Positions 9,324 through 17,686 of a stretch of DNA of 64,000 nucleotides are shown here, one piece after another. The notes beneath the pieces were generated by a model, which searched no databases, had not been told where the DNA came from, and saw only the letters and a program-made list of their open reading frames with translations. Origin of the DNA: Desulfatiglans anilini DSM 4660 (GTDB taxonomy: Bacteria; Desulfobacterota; DSM-4660; Desulfatiglandales; Desulfatiglandaceae); NCBI RefSeq assembly GCF_000422285.1, contig NZ_AULM01000001.1, positions 1-64,000 of the forward strand. Reading direction: 5' to 3'. The position numbers and the translations under genes are program-made. Within the stretch, counting starts at the first letter, position 1, and each line of letters opens with the position of its first letter.

Positions 9324-9535
9324 CGTCCGCCCCCGCCGGAGCTTCTCATCGCTTGATGTGCCTGCGGGACTGTGGCGGGGCCGCCTGTCATGAATCCGTC
9401 GCGTTCGGCAGCGGTTCGAGACCTCCTGAAAGAATATTTCGGGTGATTGGAGCAAACGCGTCCCCCGGAAAAGCAACTTCTGAGCCAGGCGGGAGGAGGC
9501 AGGCATCAAACGAGTTTCAAGGGAACAGCGCAGCC

Positions 9536-9784
9536 ATGAAAAAGATTGTCCGCATGCGTGAAATGGCCGACAACCAGAAAGGCCTGATCCAGAAGGTTAC
9601 CGCCAGGGGCGAAATGGGCAGGAGGATCCGCGAAATGGGCCTCGTGCCCGGCAACGAGATCCAAATCCAGGGCCGTGCGCCCCTCAAGGATCCTGTGGCC
9701 GTGAGAATCAAAGACTATGTGCTTACCCTGCGTAACAACGAATCGGACCGCATCCTGGTGGAGGTTGAGGTCCCTGACCCTTGA
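9536..9784 (+). CDS. feoA: Ferrous iron transport protein A
   Basis: An 82-residue SH3-like FeoA. The central GEMGRRIREMGLVPGNEI matches the family motif (RL..MGL.PG..I), and the end DYVLTLRNNESDRILVEV is typical. The start at 9536 gives the normal FeoA length; the open frame upstream has no family similarity. It overlaps or abuts feoB, depending on which feoB start is used. FeoA is a cytosolic partner of the FeoB iron transporter. No obvious Fur box was recognised upstream. Confidence 0.92.
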   Translation: MKKIVRMREMADNQKGLIQKVTARGEMGRRIREMGLVPGNEIQIQGRAPLKDPVAVRIKDYVLTLRNNESDRILVEVEVPDP

Positions 9785-9798
9785 TTCAGGAATCAGGA

Positions 9799-12174
9799 AT
9801 GTCGAAAAAGATCACCATCGCCCTATCGGGAAACCCCAATGCCGGTAAAACGACGGTCTTCAACGCCCTTACCGGAGCTCGCCAGCACATCGCCAATTAT
9901 CCTGGCGTAACCGTCGAAAAAAAATTCGGTATCGTCAAGCACGGTGACTACGAAATCGAAGTCGTCGACCTGCCAGGCACCTATTCCCTCACGGCCTATT
10001 CCCTCGAAGAGATCGTCGCCCGTGATTTTCTGATCAACGAGCGGCCCGACCTGGTGGTCGATATCGTCGACGCCTCCAATCTCGACCGCAACCTCTACCT
10101 AACGGTGCAGTTCAGAGAACTGGGCATTCCGCTCATCGTCGCCTTGAATATGGTCGATGTCGCTGAATCGAGAGGGATTCGAATCGACCATGCCGCCCTT
10201 TCGAAGCTTCTCGAAGCCCCCGTCGTACCCATGGTGGCGCGTTCCAATCGAGGAATCCGGGCCCTTCTCGACCAGATCGTGTCCTCCGCCGAGGCGAGTC
10301 GCGAGTGGAAACCGGCTGCCATTTCATACGGCCTGGACATCGACCAGAGCATCGTTCAGATCACCGCGTTGATCGAAAAATCCGAGATTTACGACAAGAA
10401 GTATCCTGCGCGCTGGAGGGCCCTGAAATGCCTTGAAGGGGACAGTCAAATCACCGGCCTGCTGCAAAGGGACCCGGCGATCGGGACAGAGGTCCTGGAG
10501 ATCTGCAAAAACACCCACAAACACATGATGGCGACGCTCGAAGATGAACCGGAGGGGGTGATCGCCGACCACCGGTACGGCTATATCAACGGGATCACCA
10601 AGCAGGTCCTGAAGCGCAAGATCGATCTGCGCCTGAACCTTTCCGATCAAGTAGACAAGGTGCTTACCAACCGGGCGCTCGGTCCGCTCTTTATGATCGC
10701 CATTCTTTACGGCATCTATTCGTTCACCTTCTGGGCCAGCGAAGTCCCGCTGGCTCTCCTGGAATCATTCTTCGACTGGATCAAGACCTTTCTTTCGAAC
10801 ACCTTGCCGGCCGGCAACCTTCAGTCCTTGATCGTCTCCGGCATCATCGACGGTGTCGGGGGTGTACTCGGCTTCGTTCCGCTCATCATGTTCATGTTCT
10901 TCGCCATCGCCATCATGGAAGACAGCGGCTACATGGCCCGGGTGGCCTATATGCTCGATCGGGTCCTGAGGTGGTTCGGCCTGCACGGCAATTCCGTGAT
11001 GGCGCTGATCATCAGCGGCGGCATTTCCGGAGGCTGCGCTGTTCCAGGGGTCTTCGCCACCCGCACATTGAGGGACCCGAAAGAGCGGATCGCCACCCTG
11101 CTGGTAGTCCCATTCATGAACTGCGGCGCCAAGCTGCCCGTCTATGCCATCATCATAGCGGCCTTCTTCGCCAAACGGCAGGCGCAGATGCTTTTTCTGT
11201 TGACGCTGTTATCCTGGGCCTTTGCACTCTTCGCGGCCAAATTCTTGCGGATGACCGTCCTCAAAGGCCCCAAAACGCCTTTTGTCATGGAACTCCCGCC
11301 ATACCGCATCCCAACGGTCAAAGGCCTTTTGATCCACACCTGGGAGAGAACCTGGCAGTATATCAAGAAGGCGGGCACCGTCATCCTTGGGTTTTCCGTT
11401 CTTATCTGGGCCATGATGACCTTTCCGGGTCTCGATGAACACCAGCTTCGATCCTTTGAAGAACGCCGCAACCAGTTGGTCGAAGACACCCTGGCTTCCC
11501 ACGCGTTGAAAACCATCGCCCCGAACGGGGAAGTCCTTATGGAACTCGATGCGCTTTACACCTCATACCGTGCCGCGATCGAAAACTCCGACTCCGCCAC
11601 CCTGGAGAGCATTGCGGAAAGCCCCTACGTCACGCTTCTCGCTGCCGCCGCACACCTGGAGGAAAACGCCCCGCCGCCCCCGGGAGCAACCGTCAAAAAC
11701 CAATTGGCGGCGGCCGCGTTGCTGGACTTCCGCCGGGGAATGCAATCTTCTCGTTTCGAAGAGCAGCAGGCTCGTCTCAAGCATACCGTCGCCGGATGGC
11801 TCGGGGTTAAGCTCGAGGCCGTCACCAGCCCCGTCGGGTTCGATTATCGTCTGAACATCGCGCTTCTCGCCGGATTCGCCGCAAAAGAGATGGTGGTCTC
11901 GACGCTTGGAACGGCTTATTCGCTGGGCGATGTAGACCCCGAAGAGGCCAAGTCCCTGACGGAGCGTCTGCAGCAGGATCCCCGCTGGAATCCCCTCATG
12001 GCCTTCACCGTCCTGGTGTTCACCATGCTCTACGTGCCATGCTTCGTCACCGTGATCAGCATCCAGAGGGAAAGCAACTGGCGTTGGGCCGCCTTTTCCG
12101 TCGGGTTCAACCTCCTGGTGGCTTACGGCGTCAGTTTGTTGATCTATCAGATCGGTTCAGCTCTGACCGCCTGA
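9799..12174 (+). CDS. feoB: Ferrous iron transport protein B (GTP-gated Fe2+ transporter)
   Basis: A 791-residue inner-membrane FeoB. The G-protein domain shows G1 GNPNAGKTT (11-19), G2 YPGVTVEKK, G3 DLPGTYSL (57-64) and G4 NMVD (117-120). Two Gate motifs lie in the membrane half (GVLGFVPLIMFMFF and SGGCAVPGVFATRT). The ATG at 9799 is preferred over a TTG at 9781 that overlaps the feoA stop. About 130 extra hydrophilic residues (about 545-675), rich in Ala, Glu and a PPPP run, separate two late membrane segments and are longer than in the common enterobacterial form. Confidence 0.95.
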   Translation: MSKKITIALSGNPNAGKTTVFNALTGARQHIANYPGVTVEKKFGIVKHGDYEIEVVDLPGTYSLTAYSLEEIVARDFLINERPDLVVDIVDASNLDRNLYLTVQFRELGIPLIVALNMVDVAESRGIRIDHAALSKLLEAPVVPMVARSNRGIRALLDQIVSSAEASREWKPAAISYGLDIDQSIVQITALIEKSEIYDKKYPARWRALKCLEGDSQITGLLQRDPAIGTEVLEICKNTHKHMMATLEDEPEGVIADHRYGYINGITKQVLKRKIDLRLNLSDQVDKVLTNRALGPLFMIAILYGIYSFTFWASEVPLALLESFFDWIKTFLSNTLPAGNLQSLIVSGIIDGVGGVLGFVPLIMFMFFAIAIMEDSGYMARVAYMLDRVLRWFGLHGNSVMALIISGGISGGCAVPGVFATRTLRDPKERIATLLVVPFMNCGAKLPVYAIIIAAFFAKRQAQMLFLLTLLSWAFALFAAKFLRMTVLKGPKTPFVMELPPYRIPTVKGLLIHTWERTWQYIKKAGTVILGFSVLIWAMMTFPGLDEHQLRSFEERRNQLVEDTLASHALKTIAPNGEVLMELDALYTSYRAAIENSDSATLESIAESPYVTLLAAAAHLEENAPPPPGATVKNQLAAAALLDFRRGMQSSRFEEQQARLKHTVAGWLGVKLEAVTSPVGFDYRLNIALLAGFAAKEMVVSTLGTAYSLGDVDPEEAKSLTERLQQDPRWNPLMAFTVLVFTMLYVPCFVTVISIQRESNWRWAAFSVGFNLLVAYGVSLLIYQIGSALTA

Positions 12175-12202
12175 AAGCGTGCCGTTCCTCGAAGCGGCTG
12201 TT

Positions 12203-13180
12203 TTAGGCGCGGACCGTGAACTTGAGCTGGTCCAGAAGGCTGAGATCCTGTTCGAGCGTCCGTCCTTTGGTTGTCAGGTAATTCCCGGTCATGATCCCGC
12301 TCGCTCCGGCATGAAAGATCAGGGGATGGAGGTCCTGCAGGTTCGCCTCGCGCCCGCCGCAGATGAGGATCTCCTTGTCCGGCAGGACATACCGAAAAAT
12401 GGCAATGATCTTCAGGCAGCGCAGGGGCGTCAGATGGTGAGCATCCTGGAGCCGGGTGCCGGGGATGGGTGTCAGGAAATTGAGGGGAACGGCATCCACA
12501 TTCAGGGCCTTCAAGGTAAGCGCCAGTTCGAGCACCTGCTGATCGGTTTCCCCGATTCCGAAAAGCCCGCCGGCGCAAACAGAAAGCCCGGCCTCTTTGG
12601 CGACCTGAATGGTTTGGAAGCGCTCGCGGAAGGAATGGGTCGTGCAAATCTGGTTGTAAAAGCTTTCACTGGACTCGAGATTGTGATGATACCGGCTGAC
12701 ACCGGCCTGTTTGAGCTTTGCACAATCTTCACGGTCCAGCGTGCCGAGGGAGGCGCAAAACCGCAGGCGATTCCCGCCAAGCTCGCTCAACCCCTCGCAA
12801 AGAGAGCTTAGTTCGGCCTTTGAGAGACGCTTGCCGCTCGTCACGATGGAAAATCGGTGGACCGGAGTTCGAGCCACCTGCCGGGCCGACGCTTGGACAT
12901 GTTCCTTCCCCACAAACGGATAGACCGGCGCCGAGGTCCGCGCGAAGGCCGATTGTGCGCAGAAGGCGCAGTCTTCCGAACATCTCCCTGATTTGGCATT
13001 CAGGATCGTACACAAATGGACCGTACGCCCCGAGTGCTTCTCACGGAGAATATCCGCCCCTGGCAAAACATGCATGACCTCTTCATCGGGCGAGGCCGCC
13101 AAGGCCTGGTAGGCTTCGGGCCCCGGGTTCTCCCCTGCAAGGATCCGCTCCGCCAAATCGATCGACTGTCGTGTTTGCAT
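12203..13180 (-). CDS. bioB: Biotin synthase
   Basis: A 325-residue radical-SAM enzyme that inserts sulfur into dethiobiotin. The radical-SAM triad is in CSEDCAFCAQS (C67, C71, C74). The following HRFSIVTSGKRLS, GLSVCAGGLFGIGET and PLNFLTPIPGTRL segments are typical of BioB. The start is fixed by a strong TAAGGAGG site. It runs convergent with feoB, leaving only 28 bases between. No other biotin-synthesis gene is in the window, but a biotin ligase lies at 50 kb. Confidence 0.96.
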   Translation of the reverse strand: MQTRQSIDLAERILAGENPGPEAYQALAASPDEEVMHVLPGADILREKHSGRTVHLCTILNAKSGRCSEDCAFCAQSAFARTSAPVYPFVGKEHVQASARQVARTPVHRFSIVTSGKRLSKAELSSLCEGLSELGGNRLRFCASLGTLDREDCAKLKQAGVSRYHHNLESSESFYNQICTTHSFRERFQTIQVAKEAGLSVCAGGLFGIGETDQQVLELALTLKALNVDAVPLNFLTPIPGTRLQDAHHLTPLRCLKIIAIFRYVLPDKEILICGGREANLQDLHPLIFHAGASGIMTGNYLTTKGRTLEQDLSLLDQLKFTVRA

Positions 13181-13331
13181 GCCTCCTTATACTGATCTTG
13201 GCATCGGCGGTCAAACGCTTTTTTGTGGGGAATATCCCGATTTCGATGGAAAATCGGTTCTGAAGGTGTTAAAAGAACACGTTTGGGTTATCTTTCGCCC
13301 AAAGGTTTTGGAGGCAACCATAACCGTGTCC

Positions 13332-13493
13332 ATCCGGAAAGGTTTTCCCGGCACCATCCAGCTTTCGACCTGGAAACGAGATTTTTTCTTCTTTCAATGA
13401 CATGGAGCGCTTGAACGAAGACGTTTTGAGGGTCGCCGCCCAAGCAAGCGGGCCGATTGATGCCGACATTGGCTAGAAACACCCTTTCCGGAT
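13332..13493 (-). repeat. Dispersed repeat, copy 3 (lacks hairpin module)
   Basis: A 162-bp copy with a perfect 11-bp terminal inverted repeat: ATCCGGAAAGG at 13332-13342 and CCTTTCCGGAT at 13483-13493. Both arms align with those of the full copies, but the GC-rich hairpin module is absent. This deletion helps define the element's ends. It fills the bioB-greA gap. Confidence 0.75.
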
Positions 13494-13526
13494 AGAGACA
13501 ATTAAAGCGTGAGGTCGTATCGTTTC

Positions 13527-13994
13527 ATGGAGAAAGTTCCCTTTACCAAAGAAGGCCTGGCCAAACTGAAACAGGAGTTGACGCATCTCGTCAATGTAGA
13601 GCGCCCTCAGAATATCCGCGCCATAGCAGAAGCCCGGAGCCACGGTGACCTGAGTGAAAATGCTGAATATCACGCCGCAAAAGAGAAACAGTCCTTTCTG
13701 GAGGGGAAGATCAACGAACTGACCGATGTCATCGCCAAGGCGGAAGTCATTTCTGCAGACAGCCATTCGGGTGACCGGGTCGTCTTCGGCAACGCTGTGC
13801 TGCTTTACAACCTGCAAACCGATGAAGAAATCCGGTACCAGTTGGTCGGCCCATACGAATCGGATCCTGAAAATGGTCGTATTTCCGTCACCTCGCCGCT
13901 CGGCCAGGCGCTGATCGGCAAGCGCATCGGCGACGAGATCCGCGTTCAGGTCCCTCGGGGTGTCCAGGAATACGAGATCTTGGAGATATCCTGA
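13527..13994 (+). CDS. greA: Transcription elongation factor GreA
   Basis: A 155-residue GreA, which stimulates transcript cleavage by stalled RNA polymerase. It has the N-terminal coiled coil with the family-defining SHGDLSENAEYHAAKE motif and the C-terminal FKBP-like domain (DEIRYQLVGPYESDP, SPLGQALIGKRIGDE). The ATG at 13527 gives a normal GreA N-terminus (MEKVPFTKEG) and has GAGG about 12 bases upstream. A GTG at 13509 is possible but adds an atypical MRSYRF extension. Confidence 0.95.
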   Translation: MEKVPFTKEGLAKLKQELTHLVNVERPQNIRAIAEARSHGDLSENAEYHAAKEKQSFLEGKINELTDVIAKAEVISADSHSGDRVVFGNAVLLYNLQTDEEIRYQLVGPYESDPENGRISVTSPLGQALIGKRIGDEIRVQVPRGVQEYEILEIS

Positions 13995-14046
13995 AACAGG
14001 GTTTTTCCTCGGCATTTCAGATAAATGACTGATCGAGGTCCGTCTT

Positions 14047-14535
14047 ATGGAGCGAATCGAGCCTGAATCCATGGTGACCATCCGGTACACGATGGTCAGC
14101 CATTTGCCCGACGGCACCGACAAACCCAGGGCGGAGGAAACCACGTCGTTCATTTACCGGGTCGAACGTCAGGTGCCGTCTCTCGAATCGGCTTTGAGCG
14201 GCCGCAGGACCGGAGACCAGTTCATCGTTCATGTACCTGCCGAGGAACTCTATGGCGACCGTGATCCAGCCCTGATCCGTGAAATCCCGACCGAGGGGCT
14301 GATCAAACAACGCCTTCGTGAGGGGCAATACTATCGTCAGATCAGGCGATCCTGCCTCGTCTCCTTCAAGGTGCTCGAGCTGCGGCCGGATACGGTTCTG
14401 GCGGATTTCAACAAACCGATGGCCGGGATCAGGGTAACGCTGGAAGTCGAGGTCATCGCTGTCCGCCGGGCCGAGAAGGAAGAGATCTCGGCCGCCCTGG
14501 AAGCCGAACATAAGAAATCGATCGGCTGCGGGTAA
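14047..14535 (+). CDS. FKBP-type peptidyl-prolyl isomerase, SlyD-like
   Basis: A 162-residue SlyD/FkpA-like protein with a GAGG ribosome site. The FKBP core (VTIRYTMVSHLPDG, VPSLESALSGRRTGDQF) and the inserted-flap chaperone domain with VPAEELYGDRDPAL are recognisable. The His/Cys-rich metal-binding tail of enterobacterial SlyD is missing; the protein ends in KKSIGCG. It follows greA by about 50 bases and precedes a small esterase gene, so the three may form one transcript. Likely role: proline isomerisation and chaperoning of folding proteins. Confidence 0.85.
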   Translation: MERIEPESMVTIRYTMVSHLPDGTDKPRAEETTSFIYRVERQVPSLESALSGRRTGDQFIVHVPAEELYGDRDPALIREIPTEGLIKQRLREGQYYRQIRRSCLVSFKVLELRPDTVLADFNKPMAGIRVTLEVEVIAVRRAEKEEISAALEAEHKKSIGCG

Positions 14536-14548
14536 CGAGAGGTTTTTT

Positions 14549-15034
14549 GTGCCGCACGCTATCTTCATTCACGGCCTGGAGAGCGGAAATCAGGGGACAA
14601 AGGCTGTCTATTTCCGCGAGCGCTTTCCGAAGCTGCTGACCCCACAGTTCGACGGGGCGCTGGTGGAACGTATGGAGGTGCTCGAAGACATCCTTGAGCC
14701 TCTGGAGCACCTCACGCTGGTGGGGTCGAGTTTCGGCGGCCTCATGGCGGCCCTTTTCGCCATGCTTCACCCTGAAAAGGTTTGCCAACTCATCCTTCTT
14801 GCCCCCGCCATTCATCTCATCTCAGCATCCACCTATCCCGTCCGGCCGATCCCCACCCCCGCCATCCTTTTCCACGGGATCCAGGATGAGGTCATTCCTA
14901 TCGACAAGGTGGAACCTCTCAGTCGGGAGCTTTTTCAGCATCTCTCCTTTCATCTTGTCGAAGACGACCATTTTCTGCATCGCACCTTCAGATCCATCCC
15001 CTGGCCGCTTTATCTCGCTCCCTTCCGAAAATAG
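14549..15034 (+). CDS. Small alpha/beta-hydrolase, YqiA-like esterase
   Basis: A 161-residue alpha/beta-fold hydrolase. The nucleophile elbow is GSSFGG. The acid lies in HGIQDEVIP and the catalytic His in VEDDHFLHR, in the order expected for the UPF0227/YqiA esterase group. It uses a GTG start 13 bases after the slyD-like gene, with GAGAGG in front. Substrate unknown. Confidence 0.82.
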   Translation: MPHAIFIHGLESGNQGTKAVYFRERFPKLLTPQFDGALVERMEVLEDILEPLEHLTLVGSSFGGLMAALFAMLHPEKVCQLILLAPAIHLISASTYPVRPIPTPAILFHGIQDEVIPIDKVEPLSRELFQHLSFHLVEDDHFLHRTFRSIPWPLYLAPFRK

Positions 15035-15043
15035 CCGTTTTAA

Positions 15044-15312
15044 ATCCGGAAACGCTCATGTTGGGCGACCACGATGCCCATCTGAACCTTTGCTGATGCG
15101 CTGCGACCTGTCACAGGCATCTCCACGGATACGCCGGAGTTCCCAGATAGGGTTGAGCTGGGGCCCGCCGCGAAGCGGTGTGACTGAAGACGCGAAGGGT
15201 GTGAAGAAACTGGGACCCGCCCCGAAGGGGCGGGCCTGAGCACCCGAAGGCTGTGAAGAAAAATCTTCATTTCCGAAAGGGAAGCCAGGTTGAACCGGAA
15301 AATCATTTGCGA
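15044..15312 (+). repeat. Dispersed hairpin repeat, copy 4 (full, diverged)
   Basis: The copy starts with ATCCGGAAA, carries a diverged left arm, then two tandem hairpin modules (one CCGC-GAA-GCGG, one CCCC-GAA-GGGG), and a right arm ending ATCATTTGCG. The altered stem bases still pair. It occupies most of the gap between the esterase and glgB. Confidence 0.72.
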
Positions 15313-15347
15313 ACGGACAATCGTTGGATCGATCCCGACCGGACAGA

Positions 15348-15363
15348 TGTTCCACGTGCAACA
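15348..15363. promoter_or_regulatory. Possible degenerate parS site
   Basis: TGTTCCACGTGCAACA matches the general ParB-site consensus TGTTTCACGTGAAACA at 14 of 16 positions, including the central CACGTG. It lies in an intergenic gap on the opposite side of the putative origin from the better parS at 56284. This could be chance. Confidence 0.3.
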
Positions 15364-15451
15364 TGCACCGATGGAAGCGGGATGAGGAGAGACGGCAGGC
15401 CGATCAGGGCCGGTGCATAGAAAAGGGCCCGGTGCAGCCGAACCTCAGTCT

Positions 15452-17674
15452 TTAGCAATGCGGCTTCAAGGCCAGCATCCCCAGAGGCGGGAGGGTGAGA
15501 GCGAGCGAATAGGGCTGCCCGTGCCAAGGGTGCGAATCCGCCAGGACCTCCGTTTCCTGTATGAAGCCCGATCCGCCGAACCGCGGATCGTCGGAATCGA
15601 TCAGAATCCTGTACGGGCCGGGCTTGGGAGCACCGATTCGATATCCGGCCCGCGGCACCGGCGTGAAATTGAAGACAAAAAGCAGCATCTCCTCCGGATC
15701 CAGCGCCCGCCGTATAAACGAAACCGCCGCGGCGTCCGCATCCTTGAAATCGATCCACTCGAACCCGGCCGGATCGACGTCCCTCTGGTGAAGCGCCGGT
15801 TCCGCGACGTAGAGGCGGTTCAGTTCCCTGACAAACCGCTGCAACCCCCTATGGGGGGCATACTGCAGGAGCTCCCACTGGAGCGCTCCGTCGTGGTCCC
15901 ATTCTTTGCGCTGCCCGAACTCTCCGCCCATAAAAATGATCTTTTTGCCCGGCTCGGCATACATATACCCGAACAGGAGCCGCAGGTTGGCGAACTTCTG
16001 CCAATCATCACCCGGCATCTTTTCAAGGAGCGAGGCCTTTCCGTGCACCACCTCATCATGGGACAAAGGCAGCATGAAATTCTCGTGAAACGCATAGAGC
16101 AGGGCAAAGGTCAGGTTGTTCATGTGGTAACGCCGGAAAACGGGGTCCGTCTGCATGAAGCTCAGCATATCGTGCATCCAGCCCATATTCCATTTGAACA
16201 GAAACCCGAGCCCTCCCAGATGCACCGGGCGTGTAACCGCCGGCCAGGCCGTGGATTCCTCTGCTATGGTGACAGCCCCCGGAAAGCGCTCATAAAAAAG
16301 GGCGTTGAACTCTTTCAGAAAATCGATCGCCTCCAGGTTCTCACGCCCACCGTAGCGATTCGGAATCCATTCCCCTTCCGAACGGGAGTAGTCGAGGTAG
16401 AGCATCGAAGCTACGGCGTCCACCCTCAAGCCGTCGAAATGAAAACGATCGAGCCAAAAGAGGGCGTTGGCCACCAGGAAATTACGCACTTCATTGCGGC
16501 CGTAGTTGAAGATGAGCGTGTCCCAATCCCGGTGGTGGCCCTTGCGCGGGTCTGCGTGCTCGTATAGGTGCGAGCCATCGAAAAATTCCAGGGCATGAGG
16601 ATCCTTGGGAAAATGAGCGGGAACCCAATCGAGTAAAACCCCTATCTCCGCCCTGTGGCAAGCATCGACCAGGAACATCAAGTCTTCGGGGGCACCAAAG
16701 CGGGAGGTAGCCCCATAATAACCCGTCACCTGATAACCCCACGAACCGTCGAACGGATGTTCGGCCAAGGGGAGAAACTCGATATGGGTAAACCCCATAT
16801 CTTTGACATAAGGAATGAGCTCATCGGCCAGTTCACGATACGTGAGCCAGCGCCCCCCTTCATCCTCACGCCGCCGCCATGAACCGGCGTGCACCTCGTA
16901 GATCGCCATCGGCTGCACGAGGGACTGGCTCCTGGACCGCCTTTCCATCCACGCCTGGTCCGACCAGACGAAACCGCCCAAGTCATGCACCACAGAAGCG
17001 GTCTTCGGGCGCTGCTCGAACCGGAAGCCATAGGGGTCGGACTTGAGGAGAAGGACGTTGCCTGCGGTGAGGATCTCGAACTTGTATAGAGCCCCGGAAT
17101 TCACATGCGGAACGAACAACTCCCAGACGCCTGAGCTCCCCCGGTTCCTCAGCCGGAGCCGCCGCCCATCCCACTGGTTGAAATCCCCTACCAGACCGAC
17201 CCTTTTGGCCGCCGGCGCCCAGACAGCGAAAAACGTCCCCCTGACGCCCTGATGCTCCATAACCTGGGCACCGAGTCTCATGTAGATATCGTGATGTCTG
17301 CCTTCGCTGAAAAGATAGAGATCATACTCGGTCAATACCGGCCAGAAGCCATAGGCATCATAAAAGGTGGACTCCATCCCGCCGGGGAAAACCGCCCTGA
17401 TCCGATAGGGGTTGAGCGGCTGCCGGCCCGGCGTGACAAGCTCGAAAAAGCCGCGCTTGTCGCGCATCGGGACGTCGATCTTCCCGTTTCCCCAGCCGCC
17501 AAGCAGGGCCACCCTTTCCGCACCGGGCATGAGCACCCGGATCGCTACGGCTGGATCAGCGCCGGAACGAACCTCATGGACACCCAGCCAGACAAACGGG
17601 TCCGCCACATCGCCATGAATCAGCGACTCCAGTTCCTCCGGGCTCAATCGGCCCTTTTCCCGCACGTTTTTCAT
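15452..17674 (-). CDS. glgB: 1,4-alpha-glucan branching enzyme
   Basis: A 740-residue GlgB that forms alpha-1,6 branches in glycogen. An N-terminal beta-sandwich and CBM48 domain (WAPAAKRVGLVGDFNQWDGR) is followed by a GH13 barrel with DWVPAHFPKD, the nucleophile strand GLRVDAVASML, the acid/base TIAEESTAW and the LPLSHDEVVHGK motif. A C-terminal beta domain ends the protein. Its start codon lies 14 bases beyond the glgP stop, so the pair is very probably one transcription unit. Confidence 0.96.
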   Translation of the reverse strand: MKNVREKGRLSPEELESLIHGDVADPFVWLGVHEVRSGADPAVAIRVLMPGAERVALLGGWGNGKIDVPMRDKRGFFELVTPGRQPLNPYRIRAVFPGGMESTFYDAYGFWPVLTEYDLYLFSEGRHHDIYMRLGAQVMEHQGVRGTFFAVWAPAAKRVGLVGDFNQWDGRRLRLRNRGSSGVWELFVPHVNSGALYKFEILTAGNVLLLKSDPYGFRFEQRPKTASVVHDLGGFVWSDQAWMERRSRSQSLVQPMAIYEVHAGSWRRREDEGGRWLTYRELADELIPYVKDMGFTHIEFLPLAEHPFDGSWGYQVTGYYGATSRFGAPEDLMFLVDACHRAEIGVLLDWVPAHFPKDPHALEFFDGSHLYEHADPRKGHHRDWDTLIFNYGRNEVRNFLVANALFWLDRFHFDGLRVDAVASMLYLDYSRSEGEWIPNRYGGRENLEAIDFLKEFNALFYERFPGAVTIAEESTAWPAVTRPVHLGGLGFLFKWNMGWMHDMLSFMQTDPVFRRYHMNNLTFALLYAFHENFMLPLSHDEVVHGKASLLEKMPGDDWQKFANLRLLFGYMYAEPGKKIIFMGGEFGQRKEWDHDGALQWELLQYAPHRGLQRFVRELNRLYVAEPALHQRDVDPAGFEWIDFKDADAAAVSFIRRALDPEEMLLFVFNFTPVPRAGYRIGAPKPGPYRILIDSDDPRFGGSGFIQETEVLADSHPWHGQPYSLALTLPPLGMLALKPHC

Positions 17675-17686
17675 CCTGCGCCTTCG

